From positions 89,751-153,750 of the forward strand of contig NZ_QQPQ01000013.1 in NCBI RefSeq assembly GCF_003346715.1: a stretch of DNA of 64,000 nucleotides, given 5' to 3'. The notes beneath the pieces were generated by a model. The model did not search any database, was not told where the DNA came from, and was given only the letters and a program-made list of their open reading frames with translations. Made by a program: the position numbers and the translations under genes. This document shows, in pieces, positions 7,868 to 17,400 of this stretch. The stretch is from Oceanispirochaeta sp. M1. Its GTDB lineage: Bacteria > Spirochaetota > Spirochaetia > DSM-2461. How positions within the stretch are numbered: position 1 is the stretch's first letter; every line of letters starts with the position of its first letter.

Positions 7868-9664
7868 ATGAGCGCTAAGAAGACGAATTACGATGAAAGC
7901 AAAATTAAGACCCTCAGTTCCCTGGAGCACATCCGGCTGAGATCTGGTATGTATATAGGCCGGCTTGGAAACGGAAGCAATCTGGATGACGGGATCTATA
8001 TACTGATTAAAGAAGTTATAGACAATGCGATAGATGAATTCATTATGGGTTATGGAAACCGTGTAGATATTTCTATCCTTGATAATAAGGTTCAGGTCCG
8101 TGACCATGGACGTGGAATCCCCTTAGGGAAAATTGTTGAATGTGTTTCCATTATTAATACCGGAGCTAAATACAACGATGATGTTTTTCAGTTCTCTGTA
8201 GGGCTGAACGGTGTAGGTACAAAGGCTGTTAATGCTCTCTCCTCACATTTCCTGGTAAGAGCCTATAGAAACGGAGAATATGCGGAAGCTATATTTCAGA
8301 GAGGAAACCTTATCTCTCAGAAAAAAGGTAAGGCTCCCGATGCGGATGACGGAACTTTTGTCGAGTTTATACCTGATACTGAGATATTCGGTGAATATGG
8401 TTTCATCGATGAGTTTCTGGAACAGCGCTGCTGGAATTATGCCTGTCTGAATAAAGGTCTCCGACTATACCTCAATAAACAGAAGTTCGAATCCAAGAAA
8501 GGTCTATGGGACCTTCTTCATTCAGAAGTAGGGGATGATACACTCTATGAGATAGCCTATTTTCAATCAGATAAGATTGAATGTGCTTTCACCCATACCT
8601 CTACCTACGGTGAAAGTTACTTCTCCTTTGTAAACGGCCAGTACACATCCGACGGTGGTTCACATCTGAGTGCCTACCGTGAGGGGCTTTTGAAAGGGGT
8701 CAATGATTTTTATAAAAAAAACTATTCGGGTACTGATGTCCGGGAAGGGATGGCAGGTGCCATTGCTGTAAAAATAAAAGACCCTGTATTTGAGAGCCAG
8801 ACAAAGAATAAACTTGGTAACTCTGATATCAGAAGCTGGATTGTCAACGAGACAAAAGGCGGTATAGTCGATTTCCTTCATAAGAATACCGAAGCTGCTT
8901 CGGCTCTGGAAAATAAGATCATAACCAATGAGAAGTTCCGAAAGGAACTCAATGCAGTTAAAAAAGAAGCCAAGGCTGCTGCTAAAAAAATCTCATTAAA
9001 TATTCCCAAACTGAAGGACTGTAAAAATCACAGACCTGATGGAGAGAAGGGAAGAAACTCAACCATATTCATTACAGAAGGAGAGTCTGCAACGGGCTCC
9101 ATGGTATCCTGCCGGGATGTTTATCTTCAGGCTATCTACTCTCTCCGGGGTAAACCCTGGAATTCCTATGGAAAGAAACCGGCGGATATTTACAGAAATG
9201 AAGAGCTCTACAATCTGATGATGGCTCTGGGAATTGAAAACTCCATTGATGATCTCCGTTATGACCGAATTGTGGTGGCAACGGATGCTGATACCGATGG
9301 TTTTCATATCCGGAACCTCCTGCTGACTTTTTTCCTCAACTACTTTGAGGAGATTGTACAGGGCGGGCATATACATATTCTGGAAACACCCTTGTTTCGG
9401 GTCAGAAATAAAAAGAAGACTGTATATTGCTATAATGAAAAAGAGCGGGATCAGGCCATGGCCTCAATCAAGGGGAATGAAGTTACCCGATTTAAGGGAC
9501 TGGGTGAAATATCACCAAATGAGTTCGGACCTTTTATCGGCGAAGATATGCGCATTGTTCCTGTAACTATTAAATCCATGAAGGACGTGAGCGGCATGCT
9601 TGAGTTCTACATGGGTAAGAATACCCCTGACCGCCGTAAATACATCATGGAGAACCTCGTCTGA
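7868..9664 (+). CDS. parE: DNA topoisomerase IV subunit B (type IIA ATPase subunit)
   Basis: ATPase subunit of a type IIA topoisomerase that decatenates or relaxes DNA. 598 residues, the compact ParE size rather than a longer GyrB. The GHKL ATPase motifs are visible: Glu49 and Asn53 in KEVIDNAIDE, RDHGRGIP near 79, and GLNGVGTKAVNAL near 117. The TOPRIM domain has EGESATG near 405 and DADTDG near 473. It overlaps parC by one base (TGATG). GyrB is also possible by sequence class, but the partner lacks the GyrA box. Confidence 0.85.
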   Translation: MSAKKTNYDESKIKTLSSLEHIRLRSGMYIGRLGNGSNLDDGIYILIKEVIDNAIDEFIMGYGNRVDISILDNKVQVRDHGRGIPLGKIVECVSIINTGAKYNDDVFQFSVGLNGVGTKAVNALSSHFLVRAYRNGEYAEAIFQRGNLISQKKGKAPDADDGTFVEFIPDTEIFGEYGFIDEFLEQRCWNYACLNKGLRLYLNKQKFESKKGLWDLLHSEVGDDTLYEIAYFQSDKIECAFTHTSTYGESYFSFVNGQYTSDGGSHLSAYREGLLKGVNDFYKKNYSGTDVREGMAGAIAVKIKDPVFESQTKNKLGNSDIRSWIVNETKGGIVDFLHKNTEAASALENKIITNEKFRKELNAVKKEAKAAAKKISLNIPKLKDCKNHRPDGEKGRNSTIFITEGESATGSMVSCRDVYLQAIYSLRGKPWNSYGKKPADIYRNEELYNLMMALGIENSIDDLRYDRIVVATDADTDGFHIRNLLLTFFLNYFEEIVQGGHIHILETPLFRVRNKKKTVYCYNEKERDQAMASIKGNEVTRFKGLGEISPNEFGPFIGEDMRIVPVTIKSMKDVSGMLEFYMGKNTPDRRKYIMENLV

Positions 9665-11601
9665 TGGCTTATGTAAGAAAGATTTTCAACACTAACTTTA
9701 TTGAATATGCATCCTATGTTATCAAAGAGCGAGCTATACCTCATCTTGATGACGGCCTTAAGCCGGTACAGAGGCGTATTCTTCAGTCCCTTTTTGATGT
9801 GGATGACGGAAAATTCAATAAAGTAGCTAATGTTGTGGGTCACTGTATGCAGTACCACCCCCATGGAGACTCCTCTATCTATGGAGCCCTGGTCAACCTT
9901 GCCAATAAAGATTTGTTTATAGACAAGCAGGGAAACTTCGGTAATATCTTCACTGGGGACCGCGCTTCTGCAGCAAGGTATATTGAGTGTCGACTTCTAC
10001 CTCTTGCTAAAGAGGTCCTCTATAATCCTGAAATAACAGATTTTGATGATTCTTATGACGGAAGACGGAAAGAGCCCGTTGTATTTCCGGCAAAAATCCC
10101 GCTCATTCTTATTCTGGGTGCTGAGGGTATTGCCGTAGGTATGTCCACTAAAATCCTGCCTCATAACTTTGTTGAGGTGCTCCAGGCTGAGCGCTCTTTT
10201 CTTTTGGATGAGCCCTTTGAACTCTTCCCCGATTTCCCAACGGGTGGTCTGGTGGATGTGACCGACTACCGGGAAGGAAATGGCAAGGTCCTCTCCAGGG
10301 CAAGACTGGATACTAAAGATCCCAAGAAGATCACCGTACGGGAACTTCCCTTCGGTACAACCACGGAAAGCCTTATTGCCTCCGTTGAAGCTGCCGCCCG
10401 TAAGAATAAAATAAAGATCGGCGGCATAACCGACTTTACCACCAGTGAGGTTGAGATTGAAATCACACTGCCCAGGGGTGTTCATACAAATGATGTGCTT
10501 GATGGTCTTTATGCCTTTACTGACTGTGAAGTTTCTCTTTCTCTTAATCTCCTTATTATAGGTCCCGATTCCAAGCCCAGGGTTATGACTATACCCGAGA
10601 TTATTGAATATCATGCGGGGCAGCTGATTATCGTTCTTAGAAAAGAGCTGAAGCTTGAAGAGGGCAAACTCCTTGACAAGCTGCATATCAGAACTCTTGA
10701 GAGAATCTTCATTGAAGAGAGAATCTACAAGGCAATTGAACAGATGAAGACTCCCGCAGCTATTCATCTGGCTGTCCGTGATGGATTCATCCCTTTCATG
10801 AAAGAAATTAAAAGGGATATTACGGAAGAAGATCTTGAACATCTTCTGAAAATTCCCATCCGCCGTATATCACTCTACGATATCAACAAGATGAAGAAAG
10901 AGGTGGACGAGATTCTAACCAGACTGAAAGAGATCCGGCATCATCTTAAACACCTCAAAGAATATGCGATCGCCACCCTGGACGGTTTTATTGCCAAACA
11001 GGCCAAGCTTATGCCCCGGCGTACTGAGCTGATAGATATTCAGAAAGTCGATATCCGTGATGCTGCTCAGAAAAACCTTAAAATCAGGTACAATAAGGAT
11101 ACCGGTTATATCGGTTCTGATGTCTCTTCCGGCATTCTCTGGTGTGAGGCTTCTGTGTATGACAGGATTCTTATGGTCCGTAAGGATGCGAGCTACCAGG
11201 TTATGGATGTTCCAGATAAATATTTTGTTGGTAAGGGGCTTCTCTACTGCGGCCTGACCGATAAGGAAACAATGGAAAATACAGTGTTCTCCATGGTCTA
11301 CCGAAACAGTGAAAACGGATATCCATATGTTAAACGCTGTATGGTTACCCAGTTTATCCTGAACAAGGTTTACGACTTGCTCCCGGAGGGATCTCAACTG
11401 ATCCGCTTTACCACAAAAACGGATGTATCCATTGTGGTGGATTTTAAGCAGAAGTCTCTGATTCAGACAGCAGCCGATACCTTTCCTGTGGAAAAATACC
11501 TTGTAAAAGGGGTTAAGTCTCAGGGTGTCAGGATTAAACCCAAGGAGTTCAGCAGTGCCCGATTTATCAAGACCAGTACATTGGAGAAGAAGGACAGCTG
11601 A
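9664..11601 (+). CDS. parC: DNA topoisomerase IV subunit A
   Basis: Breakage-reunion subunit. 645 residues, shorter than E. coli ParC (about 750), because the C-terminal beta-propeller region is reduced. The winged-helix region contains HPHGDSSIYGALV (Asp69, Ser70) and the catalytic Tyr106 in AARYIECR. I find no GyrA box (QRRGGKG), which argues for topoisomerase IV over gyrase. At the quinolone-determining position equivalent to GyrA Asp87 the residue is Gly74. Co-transcribed with parE. The OmpA-domain gene begins inside its 3' end. Confidence 0.85.
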   Translation: MAYVRKIFNTNFIEYASYVIKERAIPHLDDGLKPVQRRILQSLFDVDDGKFNKVANVVGHCMQYHPHGDSSIYGALVNLANKDLFIDKQGNFGNIFTGDRASAARYIECRLLPLAKEVLYNPEITDFDDSYDGRRKEPVVFPAKIPLILILGAEGIAVGMSTKILPHNFVEVLQAERSFLLDEPFELFPDFPTGGLVDVTDYREGNGKVLSRARLDTKDPKKITVRELPFGTTTESLIASVEAAARKNKIKIGGITDFTTSEVEIEITLPRGVHTNDVLDGLYAFTDCEVSLSLNLLIIGPDSKPRVMTIPEIIEYHAGQLIIVLRKELKLEEGKLLDKLHIRTLERIFIEERIYKAIEQMKTPAAIHLAVRDGFIPFMKEIKRDITEEDLEHLLKIPIRRISLYDINKMKKEVDEILTRLKEIRHHLKHLKEYAIATLDGFIAKQAKLMPRRTELIDIQKVDIRDAAQKNLKIRYNKDTGYIGSDVSSGILWCEASVYDRILMVRKDASYQVMDVPDKYFVGKGLLYCGLTDKETMENTVFSMVYRNSENGYPYVKRCMVTQFILNKVYDLLPEGSQLIRFTTKTDVSIVVDFKQKSLIQTAADTFPVEKYLVKGVKSQGVRIKPKEFSSARFIKTSTLEKKDS

Positions 11602-12817
11602 TTTATTCCTTCTCATCTTTCTAATTCTGCTCCCCATGAGGGCGGCGGCTCAGGAAGAGGGAGTGATCTTTACAGTTCACCCTGGCGACAATTACAGGGT
11701 TATAGAAAAATTTAACCTCAGTCAGTATAGAAACGGACAGTATCAGGGGCATATTTATCGGGAAAACCGGGGAATCTATGACAGTACCAGCTCCGGGGGC
11801 AATTTATTCAAAGTAAATGGAACTGTCTATCATCTTGAAGAGAAGACTAAAGACGGATTTAAGACCGCCTCAGCCGTTACGAGCAGCGAAAATGTAACTT
11901 ATACACTGAACTCCAGAGGGACGATGCTGGTTCCGGGATCTGCTTATCCAAGACTGCGCAGTTTTCCTACATTTCCAAAGGAAGCTGTTATTCCCGGAGA
12001 TAAGTGGGAGGGGGGACTCGAAGTAGTTGTCACTGCTCCTGACGGCAGTGAGAGAGCCGTTCTTCCCCAATACTGTGAATATACTTATATGGGAGAGGAA
12101 GTCTGGGAAGGGCGTGATGTTTATGTAATCAAGGCCCAGTATGCTGTACGCTACCGGCAGGGCCGTTCTCCTGCGGCTGATACCTTTCTGAGAGCATTAA
12201 GCGGGAAACATGTTGTTTCTCTTATGATTGACATTGAAACCATGGAGTTTCTTCTTATGAAAGATATCATGGAGGAAGAGTATCAGTACCTTGACGGCAG
12301 CAGCCTCAGGGAGAAGGGCTTTCTCCTGACCTTTTATAAGGGAATTGAACTCCTGGACAGACCGGGACTGCGTAAGGATGTGGAAACGGTTCTTGCGGAT
12401 CAGCTTAAGGATTCCTTTGAAGAGAAAGGGGAGTCCCTTACAGACCAGATCAGCGTTGAAGAGCGGGATGAAGGTCTGGCTCTGAATCTGAAAAATCTCC
12501 ATTTTAAAGCAGATGAAGCTGTAATATTGCCCGAAGACAGACCTCTTCTTGATACAATCGCCGAAGTTCTTAAAAAAGTTCCCGACAGAACATTCCTGGT
12601 CAAGGGACATACTGCGGATATCGGTACCATGGAATCCCAGATTATACTTTCACAGGAACGGGCCAGAACAATAGTTGAAGAGCTGAGTTCCCGGGGAATT
12701 GAAGCCGACCGCTTTCTCTTTACCGGAATGGGAGGTCTTATGCCTCTTGGTGATAATGCCACAGATGAAGGACGTAGACAGAACCGGCGTGTAGAGATTT
12801 TCATTCTTGAGGATTAA
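11555..12817 (+). CDS. Exported OmpA/MotB C-terminal domain protein
   Basis: About 420 residues. GTG at 11555 is preferred because AAGGAG lies 7 bases upstream (11542-11547), within the end of parC; an in-frame GTG at 11525 has no such site. The N-terminus is a signal peptide (HWRRR, then a hydrophobic run LFLLIFLILL and MRAAAQ cleavage region). The middle 250 residues are unrecognised. The last 110 residues form an OmpA-like peptidoglycan-binding domain: a strand start (LHFKADEAVIL), VKGHTADIG, LSQERARTIVEEL and RRQNRRVEI. Likely a periplasmic or outer-membrane protein touching the wall. Confidence 0.85.
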   Translation: MPDLSRPVHWRRRTADLFLLIFLILLPMRAAAQEEGVIFTVHPGDNYRVIEKFNLSQYRNGQYQGHIYRENRGIYDSTSSGGNLFKVNGTVYHLEEKTKDGFKTASAVTSSENVTYTLNSRGTMLVPGSAYPRLRSFPTFPKEAVIPGDKWEGGLEVVVTAPDGSERAVLPQYCEYTYMGEEVWEGRDVYVIKAQYAVRYRQGRSPAADTFLRALSGKHVVSLMIDIETMEFLLMKDIMEEEYQYLDGSSLREKGFLLTFYKGIELLDRPGLRKDVETVLADQLKDSFEEKGESLTDQISVEERDEGLALNLKNLHFKADEAVILPEDRPLLDTIAEVLKKVPDRTFLVKGHTADIGTMESQIILSQERARTIVEELSSRGIEADRFLFTGMGGLMPLGDNATDEGRRQNRRVEIFILED

Positions 12818-12859
12818 CTTTTAATAAGCAGAACAATAGTGTATTCTGATGGAAAGAAT

Positions 12860-13672
12860 ATGATTCATAAAGATAAACATCCCCTTGTGATGGGCATAAT
12901 AAACTGTACTCCCGACTCCTTTTATTCCTCAAGCAGAAAGCAGGGCTTAATTGAAGTCCTTGATCAGGCCAGGGAAATGGTCTCAGATGGGGCGGATATA
13001 CTCGATATAGGTGGAGAATCCACCAGACCGGGTTCCAGTTTTGTCTCTCTTGAAGAGGAGCTTGAACGAGTTCTTCCCCTTATTGAAGGGATTCGGAAAG
13101 AGACGGATATCCCCATTTCAGTAGATACAAGAAAATCGGCTGTTGCCCGTGGGGCTCTCGATCTGGGAGCAAACATAATAAACGATATATCAGCACTCCG
13201 GGATGACCCGGAGATGACAGCACTGGCTGCCGAAAGGGACTGTCCGGTCTGTCTGATGCATATGCAGGGAAAACCTGAAACCATGCAGAAAAGTCCGGAA
13301 TATGATTCAGTTGTGGATGAAGTTCTGAATTTTCTACTTGCAGCTGCGGCATCTGCGGAAAAGGCCGGTGTCAGAAAGGAAAATATTATTCTGGATCCCG
13401 GTATCGGGTTTGGTAAGCGTCTTGAAGATAATCTGGCTCTTATACGAAATATAGGCCGTTTTTCAGATACAGGCTATTCCATACTGATGGGACTGTCCCG
13501 TAAATCTTTTATAGGACAGATTCTGGATCTTGAAGCCGATGATAGACTTATAGGCTCATTGACGGCAAATGGATTCTGTGCCTCTCAGGGAACAGATATT
13601 CTGCGTGTTCATGATGTGAAGGAAACAGTTCAGATGCTTTCTGTACTGCAGGAGATTTTATGGAAGGACTGA
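12860..13672 (+). CDS. folP: Dihydropteroate synthase
   Basis: Joins pterin pyrophosphate with p-aminobenzoate to form dihydropteroate (folate synthesis). Motifs in order: VMGIINCTPDSF near the start, DIGGESTRPGS, SVDTRKSAVARGAL, a NDISA pterin-site segment, LDPGIGFGK, GLSRKSFIG and RVHDV at the end. About 270 residues, normal length. ATG 12860 gives a typical N-terminus; an in-frame GTG at 12839 is possible, and neither has a strong ribosome site. It overlaps cdaA by 13 bases. Confidence 0.92.
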   Translation: MIHKDKHPLVMGIINCTPDSFYSSSRKQGLIEVLDQAREMVSDGADILDIGGESTRPGSSFVSLEEELERVLPLIEGIRKETDIPISVDTRKSAVARGALDLGANIINDISALRDDPEMTALAAERDCPVCLMHMQGKPETMQKSPEYDSVVDEVLNFLLAAAASAEKAGVRKENIILDPGIGFGKRLEDNLALIRNIGRFSDTGYSILMGLSRKSFIGQILDLEADDRLIGSLTANGFCASQGTDILRVHDVKETVQMLSVLQEILWKD

Positions 13673-14460
13673 TAAACAGCTGGGTTTTACGGGAACTGAT
13701 CAGTCCAGCAATCGATATAGGATTGCTGGCCTTCCTGATTTATAAAGCTTACAACGTTATGGAGGAGACCCAGGCTATTCAGCTGCTTAAGGGTGCCTCC
13801 CTTCTGGCACTGGTCTATGTTGCTGCCTGGTTCCTTCAATTAAGCACTCTCCTCTGGATACTGAATCTTCTTGCCCCTGGACTCTTTATCGGTGTGGCTA
13901 TCGTTTTTCAGCCGGAGCTGAGAAGTATATTCACCCGTATCGGGCAGAGAGATTTTTTCCGGCTTCAGACCAGAACCCGTTCACTTCAGATGGATTCAAT
14001 TCTGGGTGCTGCGGAAGTTCTTTCAGGACAGAAGAGGGGAGCCCTTGTGGTCTTCTCCCGTAATGTGGGGCTCAAGAATATTATCGATACAGGGACCAAG
14101 CTGAATGCAGACCTGACATCTGCCCTGATAATTACAATCTTCGGTCATGATACACCCCTTCACGACGGTGCTCTTGTTATTCAGAACGGTGAAATTGTGT
14201 CGGCGGGATGTTTTCTTCCTCTCTCACGGCAGGCGGATATCAGGAGGAGTTTCGGTACCCGTCACAGAGCCGCACTCGGACTTGCTGAAGAGACGGATGC
14301 TGTGGTTCTGGTTGTTTCTGAAGAGACCGGTGCTCTGTCATTGGCCTATGATTCTCATATCTTTTATGCATTGACACTGGATGAGGTCCGTTTCAGACTC
14401 AGACAGCTCCTGAACCTGCGGGAAAATCCCAATGAAGACGGGGGGGGGAAGAGTTCGTGA
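13660..14460 (+). CDS. cdaA: Diadenylate cyclase CdaA (c-di-AMP synthase)
   Basis: Makes c-di-AMP from two ATP at the membrane. 266 residues with three N-terminal membrane segments (about 15-85), a short linker containing QPELRSIFTRIG, then the DAC domain. The catalytic motifs are intact: DGA in PLHDGALVI near 169-171 and RHR in GTRHRAALG near 202-204. It starts inside folP and its stop overlaps the cdaR start, so expression is coupled with both. c-di-AMP usually controls potassium and osmolyte transport; no target gene is evident here. The last codons cover a run of nine G. Confidence 0.92.
   Translation: MEGLINSWVLRELISPAIDIGLLAFLIYKAYNVMEETQAIQLLKGASLLALVYVAAWFLQLSTLLWILNLLAPGLFIGVAIVFQPELRSIFTRIGQRDFFRLQTRTRSLQMDSILGAAEVLSGQKRGALVVFSRNVGLKNIIDTGTKLNADLTSALIITIFGHDTPLHDGALVIQNGEIVSAGCFLPLSRQADIRRSFGTRHRAALGLAEETDAVVLVVSEETGALSLAYDSHIFYALTLDEVRFRLRQLLNLRENPNEDGGGKSS
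14440..14448. repeat. Poly-G tract (9 G) at the cdaA/cdaR junction
   Basis: Nine consecutive G lie in the last codons of cdaA (Gly-Gly-Gly), just before GGAAGAG and the cdaR GTG. Length changes would shift the final few CdaA codons and the stop codon that overlaps the cdaR start. Confidence 0.7.
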
Positions 14461-15410
14461 AAAAAGGTTTTTTTCAGATTATTTTTGACCGCTGGCTGGC
14501 CAAAATTCTCTCCATTCTGGCAGCAGTTCTTCTCTCTATGTTCTATCAGATCAGCAATCTTGAAGAGCGCTATTTCAATATCCCTCTGCAGATTTATACC
14601 AATGAAGGTTTCTCTGCAAGCGGTACATACCCTCACAGTGTGAGAGTTAACCTCAGGGGCAGTGAAGAGATGATCTATTCCATTCTTGATAATGACCTTT
14701 CTGCTGTAGCGGATTTTACGGCCTATGAGAATGAAGGTTCCTTTAAGGTCCCTATCAAGATTCAGTTTAATTCATCCTACGGTTATCAAAGTGAAACAAT
14801 GGAAATAAATTTGGAGCCATCTGAAATCGCAATCTTCCAGGAGAAGAAAGTGACGAGAAGCCTGGAAATCCTGCCGTCACTCACTCAGTTCCCGCCCAAC
14901 GGCTATGAGCTGATTCAGTACTTTGTCTCTCCAACCTATGTCACTGTACAGGGGCCGGAATCCCAGCTTAGTGATATTCACAGTATTAAAACCGAGGAGA
15001 TTGATCTTTCCGGGCGTTATGATGATTTTAATGTCAGCTCCCGCCTTCTCCCTCCCGGTGACAATGTCACATTTCCCGGTGGAAATACAGTTGAATTCCG
15101 GGGTGTTGTGGATGAGGCGATTATTGTACAGAATCTTACCAATCTGGAAATTGTCTCTGTAGATCTGGCTTCCGATTTTATCATCTCCCAGAATCTCCCT
15201 GAAATGTCTATTACAGTGCAGGGCAGTCAGCTTCTCCTTGAACAGCTGCGGCCCCGGGATCTTCATTTTTCTCTGGACTGTTCAAAAATTATTGTTCCAG
15301 GCACTTATACTATGCCCGTACATGTTGATACTCCCGAGGGTGTGGCGGTACTCAAGTATAATCCCCGGGAGATTTCTGTCTCTTTTTCTAAAAGGAGTGA
15401 GCAGCAGTGA
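14457..15410 (+). CDS. cdaR: YbbR-domain protein CdaR, CdaA regulator
   Basis: Membrane-anchored partner of CdaA that modulates c-di-AMP synthesis. 317 residues: one N-terminal membrane segment (about 12-28, LAKILSILAAVLLSMFYQI), then repeated YbbR-type beta domains outside the membrane. The repeated core is visible as PHSVRVNLRGSEEMI, YVTVQGPESQLSDIHSIKTEEIDL and MSITVQGSQLLLEQL, about three copies. GTG start at 14457 within the cdaA stop, preceded by GGAAGAG. The pairing with cdaA is a conserved arrangement; the usual third partner glmM is not here. Confidence 0.85.
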   Translation: MKKGFFQIIFDRWLAKILSILAAVLLSMFYQISNLEERYFNIPLQIYTNEGFSASGTYPHSVRVNLRGSEEMIYSILDNDLSAVADFTAYENEGSFKVPIKIQFNSSYGYQSETMEINLEPSEIAIFQEKKVTRSLEILPSLTQFPPNGYELIQYFVSPTYVTVQGPESQLSDIHSIKTEEIDLSGRYDDFNVSSRLLPPGDNVTFPGGNTVEFRGVVDEAIIVQNLTNLEIVSVDLASDFIISQNLPEMSITVQGSQLLLEQLRPRDLHFSLDCSKIIVPGTYTMPVHVDTPEGVAVLKYNPREISVSFSKRSEQQ

Positions 15411-15790
15411 TTCTGGGTACGGGTATCGATATTGTAGATAATGAACGGATCAGGAAATGGCTGGATGATGATCAGATTCTTCAGCGTTATTTCAGTTTCG
15501 ATGAAATCGCCTATGTCCGTAGTAAGAAACAGAGTGCAGCAGCATCTCTGGCAGCCCGTTTTGCTGCAAAGGAAGCATTCGGTAAGGCTCTGGGGACAGG
15601 ACTGCATGGAATCTCCTTAAAGGATATTGAAGTTGTTCCTGATAAAAACGGAAAGCCCGAGTTGAAGCTTACAGGATCAGCCCTCAGGGTTTTTGAAGCA
15701 GGAGGAGGAGGGACAGTCTTTCTGTCTCTCAGCCATGATTCTGTTTTTTCCATAGCCCAGGTCATTATAGAGGAGGCCCCCATTGGCTGA
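15407..15790 (+). CDS. acpS: Holo-[acyl-carrier-protein] synthase
   Basis: Transfers 4'-phosphopantetheine from CoA to acyl carrier protein. 127 residues, standard AcpS length. Magnesium-binding residues are in place: GTGIDIVDNERI at the start (Asp8) and FAAKEAFGKALGTG around residue 55 (Glu). SLSHD near the C-terminus is also typical. The GTG at 15407 follows AAAGGAG and overlaps the cdaR stop codon. Confidence 0.93.
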   Translation: MILGTGIDIVDNERIRKWLDDDQILQRYFSFDEIAYVRSKKQSAAASLAARFAAKEAFGKALGTGLHGISLKDIEVVPDKNGKPELKLTGSALRVFEAGGGGTVFLSLSHDSVFSIAQVIIEEAPIG

Positions 15791-16646
15791 AGATAAAAAG
15801 ATGAAGCTTACATTTTTATCTAAACAGGAGCTTGAATGTCCTGTCTGTGATAATACCTTCAGGAAGGAAGAACTCCTCTCCGGCGGCGGTCGTATGAATG
15901 CCGGGGATCTGACTAAAGAACTTCACAGAACTTATCTACCAACCAATAAATTCGGAACAGTATATCCTCTGCTTTATCCTGTGATTATCTGTCCATCCTG
16001 TTATTATGCCTCCTATCCTTCGGATTTCAAGAATATGAAAGGGGATAGGCTTTCCGCTTTGAAAAAAAGTATTGGAAATAGAAAAACTGCGATGAACAGT
16101 CTCTTTCCCAATCTTGATTTTAACAGTCCCCGGAGACTGCAGGAGGGAATTGCCTCCTACTCTTTTGCATCCATGTGTTATGAATCAGGAACAAATGATA
16201 TGGCTCCCACTTTCAAACAGGCTATGTCCTGCCTCAGGGCTGCCTGGCTCTGTATGGATCTTCATAAAGAGGATAAGACTCAGAATTTCGATTATCTTGC
16301 ACAGGTCTTTTACAGAAAAGCAGCCTTTTTCTATGGACGTGTTGTTGAAATGGAACAGATAGGTGAAGAATCTGTTGAGGGGCTCAGTCATCTGGGACCG
16401 GATCTTGATAATAATTACGGATTTGATGGAGTACTTTATCTTTCAGGATATCTGGAATATAAATACGGGCAGCGTAGTAATCCCGAACGCCGGGGTAAGC
16501 AGCTTGCCAAGGCCCGGTCTACGGTTTCCAGGATTGTCGGTATGGGTAAATCTTCAAAATCCAAGCCAACCGCAATACTTGAGCTTTCAAGGGATCTGCA
16601 TAAATTAATCAAGGACGAATTGGATGAGCTTGGAATCGAAACGTAA
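15783..16646 (+). CDS. DUF2225 family protein with zinc-binding cysteines
   Basis: 287 residues, cytoplasmic, function not established. The N-terminus has two CxxC pairs (ECPVCDNTF and ICPSCYYASYP) flanking an Arg/Lys segment, the usual DUF2225 opening that probably binds zinc. The rest is helical and TPR-like. TTG at 15783 is preferred because AGGAGG lies 6 bases upstream, although an in-frame ATG at 15801 exists. It overlaps acpS by 8 bases and truA by 23, so it belongs to the same transcript. Confidence 0.8.
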   Translation: MAEDKKMKLTFLSKQELECPVCDNTFRKEELLSGGGRMNAGDLTKELHRTYLPTNKFGTVYPLLYPVIICPSCYYASYPSDFKNMKGDRLSALKKSIGNRKTAMNSLFPNLDFNSPRRLQEGIASYSFASMCYESGTNDMAPTFKQAMSCLRAAWLCMDLHKEDKTQNFDYLAQVFYRKAAFFYGRVVEMEQIGEESVEGLSHLGPDLDNNYGFDGVLYLSGYLEYKYGQRSNPERRGKQLAKARSTVSRIVGMGKSSKSKPTAILELSRDLHKLIKDELDELGIET

Positions 16647-17400
16647 AATACGTCTGGATCTCTCATATGACGGAACAGACTTTGAAGGCTGGCAGATACA
16701 GAAACAGGGACGGACAGTTCAGGGAGAGCTTGTAAAGGTTCTGGAATCTTTTCACCCGGGACAAAGGATCAGCCTCGTAGGTTCCGGACGGACTGATTCA
16801 GGGGTTCACGCCTCCTGTCAGGTCGCCCATTTTGAAACCGAGGGCTGCTCAATACCTTCAGAACGGTTCCGGCAGGCTATTAATTCAAAACTTCCCAGAG
16901 ATATCAGAATACATAAAAGCTGTGAAGTGGATACTGACTTTCATGCCCGGTACGATGCGGTTATGAGGGTCTACAGATATTATCTGATCAAGCCGGAATA
17001 TCAGAAGGCTCATATGACCCAGTATTCAACTCTCTGTCTGCTGGACCTTGATATTCCGATACTCAATAATATGGCCATGGCTTTGACTGGTACACAAGAT
17101 TTTACATCCTTTGCGGCAGCAAAAGATCCAAATAATAATAAGGTGAGAACCATCCGCAGCGCCCGTTTTTTTAAAGAGGGACCTTACACAGTTTTCAGAG
17201 TGGCAGGTAATGCTTTTTTATGGAAAATGGTGAGAACCATGGTAGGAACTCTGCTGCAGCAGTATGAAAACAGTGGATCTTATAATGATATAAAGGGTAT
17301 CCTTGAGATGAAGGACAGAACTCTGGCCGGACCTTCTGCGAAACCCCACGGTCTATTTCTTGACAAGGTGATATATGGATCAGAAAAAGCTCTATACTGA
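16624..17400 (+). CDS. truA: tRNA pseudouridine(38-40) synthase
   Basis: Isomerises uridines 38-40 in tRNA anticodon stems. 258 residues. The catalytic Asp58 lies in GSGRTDSGVHA; other family segments are LDLSYDGTDFEGWQIQ, DFHARYDA and FLWKMVRTMVGTLL. Length and motifs are normal. It starts inside the preceding DUF2225 gene and overlaps the following UDG-like gene by 26 bases, among the tightest junctions in the window. Confidence 0.93.
   Translation: MSLESKRKIRLDLSYDGTDFEGWQIQKQGRTVQGELVKVLESFHPGQRISLVGSGRTDSGVHASCQVAHFETEGCSIPSERFRQAINSKLPRDIRIHKSCEVDTDFHARYDAVMRVYRYYLIKPEYQKAHMTQYSTLCLLDLDIPILNNMAMALTGTQDFTSFAAAKDPNNNKVRTIRSARFFKEGPYTVFRVAGNAFLWKMVRTMVGTLLQQYENSGSYNDIKGILEMKDRTLAGPSAKPHGLFLDKVIYGSEKALY

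Noticed and set aside
9997..10842. 281-codon minus-strand open frame opposite parC
   Set aside because: Lies wholly within a well-conserved gene and has no recognisable domain or ribosome site.
7868..11601. Gyrase (gyrB/gyrA)
   Set aside because: The A subunit is short and lacks the QRRGGKG box; topoisomerase IV fits better, although gyrase cannot be fully excluded.
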